Positions 7,859 to 13,071 of a stretch of 13,071 nt of DNA are shown here, piece after piece. The stretch is from assembly GCA_947458985.1 (NCBI GenBank), contig CANHBA010000054.1, positions 1-13,071 of the forward strand. The letters run 5' to 3'. The notes beneath the pieces are model-generated. The model saw nothing but the letters and a program-made list of their open reading frames with translations, was not told the DNA's origin and did no database searches. Source of the stretch: Flavobacteriales bacterium (lineage in GTDB: Bacteria; Bacteroidota; Bacteroidia; Flavobacteriales_D; Crocinitomicaceae). Position 1 is the stretch's first letter. Each line of letters begins with the position of its first letter. Position numbers and translations under genes: made by a program.

Positions 7859-8229
7859 TTTTTCTGGTTTTGCATTTCTAATGAAAGGATGTTTTTGGAT
7901 TTAACGACCAAAATTTTGTTGGTATTGGCCACCAAAAAGTATTGTGTTTTGTCTAGAATTTTGAGGCCTAAATCCGTAAAATTGATGGGCTTATCGGTTG
8001 TTTTGGAAGGGAGGTCAAGCGCGTCAAATTTCGAGAGGTCTTTACCTTGTGGGGCATCTATTAAATAACAAGCATGCGTAAGCGCGTACTCATGTAGAGG
8101 CAAGGTGTTTGTTGCTTTGATTTGCGAAATTTCTTCTTTGGAATAACTTTTGCTAAGTTGAGACTCGGTGGTTTGAGACCAAGAAGTAAGGCTCAAAAAT
8201 GCAAAAAGGAAGGCGTAAATTAGTTTCAT
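7855..8229 (-). CDS. Small exported protein of unknown function, coupled to the type B surface protein
   Basis: I do not recognise this 124-residue protein. It has a signal peptide (residues 1-19, hydrophobic YAFLFAFLSLTSW, likely cleavage after WSQ or just before it). There is no cysteine at a lipobox position, so it is probably soluble in the periplasm. The mature part is lysine- and serine-rich, contains a single cysteine (C54, in HACYLI), and ends with two likely beta strands (TQYFLVANTNKILVVKS). No catalytic motif was seen. The stop codon overlaps the next start as ATGA, so it is very likely translated together with the CUB/P-domain surface protein, and a helper role in its export or attachment is possible. 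It is far too short for a PorP/SprF-type partner protein. The reading frame is credible because of the signal peptide and the coupling. Confidence 0.75.
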   Translation of the reverse strand: MKLIYAFLFAFLSLTSWSQTTESQLSKSYSKEEISQIKATNTLPLHEYALTHACYLIDAPQGKDLSKFDALDLPSKTTDKPINFTDLGLKILDKTQYFLVANTNKILVVKSKNILSLEMQNQKK

Positions 8230-8234
8230 ACTTG

Positions 8235-8250
8235 ATAGAATTCGTTCTAT
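8235..8250. other. Perfect hairpin with tetraloop just upstream of the small exported gene
   Basis: ATAGAA at 8235-8240 and TTCTAT at 8245-8250 form a perfect 6-base stem around TTCG (CGAA when read on the minus strand). It lies 5 bases upstream of the ATG at 8229, within the expected minus-strand leader. It could affect translation initiation or be a protein-binding palindrome. It is short and AT-rich, so chance is not excluded. Confidence 0.35.
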
Positions 8251-8320
8251 GACGTAACTAGTCGTTGAAAAGTTGCATCAAATGTTTATAGTTTAAATCT
8301 AAGGCTAAGTTAATAAAACG

Positions 8321-8328
8321 TAGCTTTG
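8321..8328 (+). promoter_or_regulatory. Candidate -7 box for the transketolase operon
   Basis: TAGCTTTG is a perfect TAnnTTTG match on the plus strand. Transcription would start near 8333, leaving a leader of about 20 bases before the ATG at 8355. No TTG is present 17-23 bases upstream, so the second promoter element is weak or absent. The 125-base divergent gap holds no better plus-strand candidate; on the minus strand only an imperfect AACATTTG box was seen near 8280-8290. Confidence 0.45.
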
Positions 8329-8354
8329 TAGCTCGAAAAGTTGAAATATTTATC

Positions 8355-9197
8355 ATGGAAAACAAAGCATTGGCAGGCATTGCCTCACAAGTGAGAAGAG
8401 ACATCGTTAGAATGGTTTCGGCCGTTAATTCAGGCCACCCAGGAGGCTCTTTAGGTTGTACTGACTTTTTAACCTACCTCTATTTTGAGCAAATGCAGCA
8501 CAACGCCAATGATTTTCAAATGGACGGCAAAAACGAAGACCTCTTCTTTTTATCAAATGGCCATATTTCGCCAGTTTGGTACAGCGTTCTTGCCAGAGCG
8601 GGTTATTTTCCTGTTGCTGAACTAGGTACTTTTCGCAAATTAGGCACACGCCTTCAAGGGCATCCATCTACTGACAAAAACCTACCAGGCATTCGCATGG
8701 CTTCAGGTTCACTTGGCCAAGGCTTATCTGTTGGGATCGGTGCGGCTCAAATCAAAAAACTCAACCAAGATCCAACTATAGTTTACACGCTTCATGGCGA
8801 TGGCGAGTTACAAGAAGGTCAAATTTGGGAAGCTGCTATGTATGCTGCAGCCAATAAAATCGACAACATTATTGCAACCATAGATGCCAACGGCCGTCAG
8901 ATCGATGGCGACGTCGACGACGTACTCTCTTTAGGTGACCTCCACCAAAAATGGGTGGCCTTTGGTTGGGAAGTATTGCACATGGATGGCCATGATTTTG
9001 ACAGCATTCGCAGCACCATGCAACAAGCCAAAGCATTAACAGGCAAAGGCAAGCCAGTTGTGATCATCATGAAAACCGAAATGGGTCAAGGAGTTGACTA
9101 CATGGTAGGCTCTCACAAATGGCACGGCGTTGCTCCAAATGCAGAGCAGCTCCAAGTAGCGCTCAACCAACTCGAAGAAACCCTCGGAGACTACTAG
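8355..9197 (+). CDS. Transketolase, N-terminal (pyrophosphate-binding) subunit
   Basis: Transketolase moves two-carbon units between sugar phosphates in the non-oxidative pentose phosphate pathway, using thiamine diphosphate. Here the enzyme is split; this 280-residue subunit is the N-terminal half. Key motifs are SGHPGGSLG (26-34, with H28), SNGHISPVWY (67-76), LQGHPS (H103) and the thiamine-diphosphate/magnesium motif GDGELQEGQ starting at residue 148 and ending with N179 in DANGRQIDGD. HKWHG near residue 256 is also typical of split transketolases. The length is normal for this subunit. The partner C-terminal subunit is at 10549, separated by one VWA-domain gene instead of following directly. 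The stop TAG shares its last base with the GTG start of that gene. The active site needs both subunits, so balanced expression is expected. Confidence 0.95.
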   Translation: MENKALAGIASQVRRDIVRMVSAVNSGHPGGSLGCTDFLTYLYFEQMQHNANDFQMDGKNEDLFFLSNGHISPVWYSVLARAGYFPVAELGTFRKLGTRLQGHPSTDKNLPGIRMASGSLGQGLSVGIGAAQIKKLNQDPTIVYTLHGDGELQEGQIWEAAMYAAANKIDNIIATIDANGRQIDGDVDDVLSLGDLHQKWVAFGWEVLHMDGHDFDSIRSTMQQAKALTGKGKPVVIIMKTEMGQGVDYMVGSHKWHGVAPNAEQLQVALNQLEETLGDY

Positions 9198-10546
9198 TGA
9201 AAGCGGTTTGGGGCTTCATATTTCTAGCTATTTTCAGCTTCGGCTGGGCTCAAACCACTACGCGCATTCTCTTTATTTTAGATGCCTCTAACTCCATGAA
9301 CCTCGATTGGAACAACCAAACGAGAATGGCTGCTGCTAAGGAGGTCCTGACCAAAAGTGTTGAAAATTTAAGAGGCGTCCCCAACCTAGAGCTCGCTTTG
9401 CGCGTCTACGGACACCAATCAAACGTCACCAATACCTACCAAGACTGCCAAGACACCAAACTTGAAGTCGCTTTTGGGCCTTCGAATATCGATCCCATCA
9501 AGGCAAAAATCAAAGGGATACAGGCAAAGGGCGCTACGCCAATTGCCCGTTCTTTAGAGGCAGCAGCTGCCGATTTCCCCGATACACTAGCGCGCAATTT
9601 CATTATTCTCATTACCGATGGACTAGAGTCTTGTGACAACGATCCGTGCATTATAGCCCGCAAACTCCGTGAAAAAGGCGTGAAGGTCACACCATTTGTA
9701 ATTGGCCTTGGCATGGATCTCAGCTACCTCGATAAATTTGAGTGTATCGGCAGTTATACAGACGCCGAAAGCAAGGCGGCATTTGAAAATGTGCTCTCCA
9801 ATATTTTATCCAAAGCGCTGCTCAATACCACCGTCCAGATCAACCTCAACACAGTTGAAGGCAAGCCCCTCGAGACCGACGTCAGTATGTTTCTCTATGA
9901 AACCGGAACCTCCAATCTCAAATATACCTACGAGCACACCCTCAACCGCAAAGGTCTACCCGATACTTTAGTGCTCGATCCCAAACTCAAATACGACTTG
10001 CGTGTAGCAACTGTTCCCGCTATTGCCAAAAACAACATTGCAATTGTGCCACATACCCACAATGTGATACAAGTACCAGCAGGGCAGGGACAACTCAAAG
10101 TCACTTCTATAAAAAGCCCTGAAGGCACTATTTTAGAGACCCGTATTTTAGAAAACTCCTCGAGTAAAACACTACATGTGCAGCAACTTGGCGATATCCA
10201 AAAATATTTAGTTGGTACCTATCAGTTAGAAATACTCACCCTGCCACGCACCTACAAAGAAGTGCTCATTGAGCAATCCAAAATGACAAGTTTTGATGTG
10301 CCCGCTGCGGGCCAATTCGTGTATCAAGCACCAAAAGGAATCGTAGGTCAGTTGTTTTACGAACGCAACCCGGGTCAATGGGAGTGGGTTTACGATTTGA
10401 AACACAACCAAACAACTGGCAGCGTCAGACTACAGCCTGGCACCTACAAAGTTGTGTATCGCGAAAAAGACCAGCGCTCTAGCGCCTATACCAAAGAAAA
10501 GAAATTCACAATTACATCCCTTAAAATCACTAATCTAACTTTATAA
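9197..10546 (+). CDS. Exported VWA-domain protein lying between the two transketolase subunit genes
   Basis: The frame is open from 9119, but the best start is GTG at 9197, sharing one base with the transketolase stop (TAGTG). This start gives a clean signal peptide (KAVWGFIFLAIFSFGWA, cleavage near residue 18) and 449 residues; earlier starts add an arginine-rich shadow of the transketolase frame. Residues about 22-205 form a von Willebrand A domain with a complete metal-ion (MIDAS) site: D29, S31 and S33 in FILDASNSM, T114 in KGATPIARSL, and D141 in LITDGLESC. Four cysteines (C84, C146, C151, C183) in this domain fit disulfides outside the cytoplasm. Residues 210-449 look like repeated beta-sandwich segments; no membrane anchor, lipobox or T9SS tail was seen. 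It resembles VWA proteins that bind other proteins, but its ligand is unknown. The tktC-type gene starts 2 bases after its stop, so all three genes are surely one operon. Confidence 0.87.
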   Translation: MKAVWGFIFLAIFSFGWAQTTTRILFILDASNSMNLDWNNQTRMAAAKEVLTKSVENLRGVPNLELALRVYGHQSNVTNTYQDCQDTKLEVAFGPSNIDPIKAKIKGIQAKGATPIARSLEAAAADFPDTLARNFIILITDGLESCDNDPCIIARKLREKGVKVTPFVIGLGMDLSYLDKFECIGSYTDAESKAAFENVLSNILSKALLNTTVQINLNTVEGKPLETDVSMFLYETGTSNLKYTYEHTLNRKGLPDTLVLDPKLKYDLRVATVPAIAKNNIAIVPHTHNVIQVPAGQGQLKVTSIKSPEGTILETRILENSSSKTLHVQQLGDIQKYLVGTYQLEILTLPRTYKEVLIEQSKMTSFDVPAAGQFVYQAPKGIVGQLFYERNPGQWEWVYDLKHNQTTGSVRLQPGTYKVVYREKDQRSSAYTKEKKFTITSLKITNLTL

Positions 10547-10548
10547 CA

Positions 10549-11511
10549 ATGGAATTTGAAGTACTCGGAAACAAAGACACCCGTTCGGGATTTGGCGAAG
10601 GTTTGGCCGAATTAGGCCAGCAAAACCCAGATGTAGTAGCACTTTGTGCAGACCTCACGGGCTCGCTTAAAATGGATGCTTTTCAAAAGGCTCATCCTGA
10701 CCGTTTCTTTCAAACAGGAATTGCCGAAGCCAACATGATTGGCCTTGCAGCCGGCATGACAATCGGTGGCAAAATTCCTTTTACAGGTACGTTCGCGAAT
10801 TTCTCTACAGGCCGCGTTTACGATCAAATCCGTCAGTCAGTCGCTTACTCCAAGAAAAACGTTAAAATTTGTGCTTCGCACGCGGGCCTTACACTCGGTG
10901 AAGACGGCGCCACCCACCAAGTACTCGAAGACATCGGCATGATGCGCATGTTGCCTAACATGACTGTTATTGTACCTGCCGACTTCAATCAGACCAAACA
11001 AGCCACAATCGCTATTGCGGCTCACGAAGGTCCTGTTTATTTGCGTTTTGGCCGCCCCGTGATGCCTATTTTTGTAAAGCCAGACGCTGAGTTTGTCATT
11101 GGAAAAGCAGATGTGTTAGCCGAAGGCACCGACGTCACGATCATCGCTTGTGGCCACATGGTTTGGAAGTCCATTGAAGCACTTAAAGAATTGCATGCCA
11201 TTGGAATTTCAGCCGAACTGATTAACATGCACACCATTAAACCACTCGACGAAGCCGCGATTTTAAAATCTGTGGCAAAAACAGGTTGTGTGGTTACTGC
11301 AGAAGAACACATGATGAACGGTGGTCTAGGAGAGGCTGTTTCTCAGGTATTGAGCAGAAAGCACCCAGTGCCTCAGGAATATGTTGCCGTCAACGACACC
11401 TTCGGAGAATCCGGAACGCCAATGGAGCTCATGACAAAATACCACATCGATACACCAGATGTTGTAGCGGCAGTAAAGCGCGCACTTGCCCGCAAGCCGA
11501 TCATTATCTAA
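10549..11511 (+). CDS. Transketolase, C-terminal (pyrimidine-binding) subunit
   Basis: This 320-residue protein is the second half of the split transketolase. It has the catalytic glutamate E60 in TGIAEANMIGLAAGM, where Glu activates the cofactor aminopyrimidine ring. Other landmarks are ALCADLTGS (31-39), TFANFSTGRVYDQIRQSVAY (81-100), SHAGLTLGEDGATHQ (110-124, with H111) and VYLRFGRP (163-170). The C-terminal domain follows (VTIIACGHMVW, ELINMHTIKPLD and AEEHMMNGGLGEAV). The length is normal, and 1-deoxyxylulose-5-phosphate synthase is excluded by size and by the separate N-terminal subunit. It starts 2 bases after the VWA gene and ends 3 bases before the stop of a convergent gene, with no visible terminator hairpin. 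Confidence 0.95.
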   Translation: MEFEVLGNKDTRSGFGEGLAELGQQNPDVVALCADLTGSLKMDAFQKAHPDRFFQTGIAEANMIGLAAGMTIGGKIPFTGTFANFSTGRVYDQIRQSVAYSKKNVKICASHAGLTLGEDGATHQVLEDIGMMRMLPNMTVIVPADFNQTKQATIAIAAHEGPVYLRFGRPVMPIFVKPDAEFVIGKADVLAEGTDVTIIACGHMVWKSIEALKELHAIGISAELINMHTIKPLDEAAILKSVAKTGCVVTAEEHMMNGGLGEAVSQVLSRKHPVPQEYVAVNDTFGESGTPMELMTKYHIDTPDVVAAVKRALARKPIII

Positions 11512-11514
11512 ACA

Positions 11515-13071
11515 TTATAGTTTGAGCGCTTCTTGAATGGTTTGAACGGGTTGGTGACACACGCCATACTCACAAACCGATATCGCATGAGGCGTGTAAA
11601 TTTTTGAAAGTGGTAAACTTTGGTGATAAGAGAGCAAACAATTGCTTTGTGCGCTCTTTTTGAACACCTCTGTTGGTGCGCAACCATTCAGTACATGCCA
11701 CTGCTTGGCTACCGACAAATGCCTCAAGAGCAGCAGCCCCCAGTTAGAATAGCCAGAGCCATAGGTTTCCATGCCGTCGTAAAGATTCTGGAGCATTTGT
11801 TGGGCACTATTAAGCCATTCGTCATTTAGGTAATAAGTTCCCATCGTCAGAAACGCATGCGCCATTACTGAATTACTTGCTGGCAGTACGTTGTCGTGCA
11901 GTTCCATATTTCTACTGATCAGGTCTGAATCAGCTGCAGTGAAATAACACATTTTGCTCTTAGGGTGCTGGAATTCATTGGCCACTTTCTCTGTGAGTGT
12001 TTTGGCAAATTCCAAATAAGCAAGCTTACCCGTGCTCTGGTAGGCCAAGCTCAAGGCTTCAATTAAATGAGCGTAGTCTTCTAAGAAAGCAGGTATATGG
12101 CGTTGCCCGTTGGTGTTGACGCGGTAAAGCTGTTGGCCGTCCCATTGAATTTCTTGCATCCAATTAAGGATGCGCAGCGCACGAAGCAAAAAAGCTTCTT
12201 CTCCAAACACCCGGTAGGATTCAAGTAGACCTTTTGCGGCTAGTGCATTCCAACTGACGATTATTTTATGGTCGAGCCCTGGGCGAATTCTAGTCGAGCG
12301 CTGACTTAATAGCGTATCGTTCATTTTTGCTTTGAACGAAAGCCAATCTTTTAAATCAAGGCCTTCTGATTTGGCAAATGCGGTATCTGTTTCTTTGCGC
12401 AGCGGGATGTATTTGTCATCTTCCCAAAACCCAACCTGATTGATATGATAATAGCGCTTGACACGCGCTGCATCAGTTCCAAATAAAAAGTCAATTTCTG
12501 AAGGGCTCCAGCAATAGAACTTCCCTTCTTCACCTTCGCTATCTGCATCTAGCGCACTAAAGTAAGCACCGTTATCACAAAGTAATTCGCGCTCGAGGAA
12601 ATCAAAAGTTTGATAAACTAAATCCTTGTAATGCGGCTCTTGGTATTGCCCATAAGCTTGCGCGTACAAGCCGATGAGCTGCCCGTTGTCGTAGAGCATT
12701 TTTTCGAAATGAGGCACCTTCCAAAGCACATCAACGCTGTAGCGCGTAAAGCCACCTCCCACTTGATCGTAAATGCCTCCAAATGCCATTTTGTCTAAGG
12801 AGAGGCGCACTTGCTTTTCAATTTTAGCCTCGTCAAAATATTGTGCATAGCGCATAAGGAAGAGCCAATTATTGGGCAACGGAAATTTCGGTGCCTTATT
12901 GGTTCCTCCTTCTAAAGTGTCAAAACTGCGGGCCCAACGCACCACCATTTCGTGGAGTCTTTCGGCACTAAAGCCCGAAATTGCTTGCGGGGCGTCGATG
13001 AGTTCCGCTTGCTGGATGCCTTCGTGTAGTTGGCGCGCGTAGTCAATGGCTTTAACGCGGTCGTTGGCATA
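11515..13071 (-). CDS. YyaL/SSP411-type thioredoxin-domain protein (DUF255 family), 5' part outside window
   Basis: The frame stays open from the stop at 11515-11517 to the right edge, giving 518 residues; an internal ATG at 12948 is not the true start because coding continues upstream (YANDRVKAIDYARQLHEG and so on). Family members are about 670-700 residues, so roughly 150-180 N-terminal residues, including the thioredoxin-like domain, are missing. The visible part is the alpha/alpha-barrel region with signature motifs: KAPKFPLP (59-66 of the visible part), FGGIYDQVGGGFTRYSVD (97-114) and WKVPHFEKMLYDNGQL (117-132). Further on are ALDADSEGEEGKFYCWSPSEI, HKIIVSWNALAAKGLL and FLEDYAHLIEA. The C-terminus ISVCEYGVCHQPVQTIQEAL matches the family's usual cysteine-containing end. 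The biochemical role of the family is not established; the barrel resembles N-acylglucosamine 2-epimerase folds. It is convergent with the transketolase operon, and no functional link is evident. Confidence 0.93.
   Translation of the reverse strand, partial: YANDRVKAIDYARQLHEGIQQAELIDAPQAISGFSAERLHEMVVRWARSFDTLEGGTNKAPKFPLPNNWLFLMRYAQYFDEAKIEKQVRLSLDKMAFGGIYDQVGGGFTRYSVDVLWKVPHFEKMLYDNGQLIGLYAQAYGQYQEPHYKDLVYQTFDFLERELLCDNGAYFSALDADSEGEEGKFYCWSPSEIDFLFGTDAARVKRYYHINQVGFWEDDKYIPLRKETDTAFAKSEGLDLKDWLSFKAKMNDTLLSQRSTRIRPGLDHKIIVSWNALAAKGLLESYRVFGEEAFLLRALRILNWMQEIQWDGQQLYRVNTNGQRHIPAFLEDYAHLIEALSLAYQSTGKLAYLEFAKTLTEKVANEFQHPKSKMCYFTAADSDLISRNMELHDNVLPASNSVMAHAFLTMGTYYLNDEWLNSAQQMLQNLYDGMETYGSGYSNWGLLLLRHLSVAKQWHVLNGCAPTEVFKKSAQSNCLLSYHQSLPLSKIYTPHAISVCEYGVCHQPVQTIQEALKL

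Noticed and set aside
9197..10546. VWA gene as horizontally acquired cargo inserted into the transketolase operon
   Set aside because: Codon use looks like its neighbours (C-ending codons common), the junctions are clean, and no repeats or mobility genes flank it; recent transfer is not supported by what can be seen.
12946..12948. ATG at 12948 as the start of the YyaL-type gene
   Set aside because: The same frame continues without a stop to the window edge, and the family has a thioredoxin-like domain upstream, so this is an internal methionine.

Overview
The window looks like a chromosomal segment of a Bacteroidota member, most likely Flavobacteriales or a near relative. The reasons are two secreted proteins with type IX secretion (T9SS) sorting domains (one type A, one type B), Bacteroidota-style promoters (TTG, then TAnnTTTG), no obvious Shine-Dalgarno sequences, and a long-clade urocanate hydratase. 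Genus cannot be fixed from sequence reading alone. No tRNA, rRNA, insertion sequence, integrase, CRISPR array or phage gene was seen. Genes are densely packed; the largest gap is about 200 bases.

Layout. Bases 1-734 (minus strand) hold the start of a suf iron-sulfur assembly operon: sufA, then sufB, which runs off the left edge. A good promoter lies just upstream of sufA. Bases 932-3341 (plus) hold two exported proteins: a NIDO-domain protein with a type A T9SS tail, and a compact alkaline-phosphatase-superfamily enzyme with a full set of predicted metal ligands. Bases 3358-8229 (minus) read, in transcription order, as a small exported protein of unknown function, an 822-residue CUB plus P-domain protein with a type B T9SS tail (start and stop overlap as ATGA), and urocanate hydratase (hutU). 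hutU probably has its own promoter inside the end of the gene before it.

Bases 8355-11511 (plus) form a very tight three-gene unit: transketolase N-terminal subunit, an exported VWA-domain protein, and transketolase C-terminal subunit. The two halves of one cytoplasmic enzyme are separated by a gene for a predicted exported protein, with junctions of -1 and +2 bases. This is the most unusual arrangement in the window. Bases 11515-13071 (minus) hold most of a YyaL/SSP411-type protein (DUF255 family), cut by the right edge before its thioredoxin-like domain. It converges on the transketolase unit with only 3 bases between stop codons.

Most of this is core metabolism plus T9SS cell-surface proteins. 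I found no clear defence, mobile or biosynthetic system. The best leads are the VWA gene inside the transketolase operon and the unknown small gene coupled to the type B surface protein.
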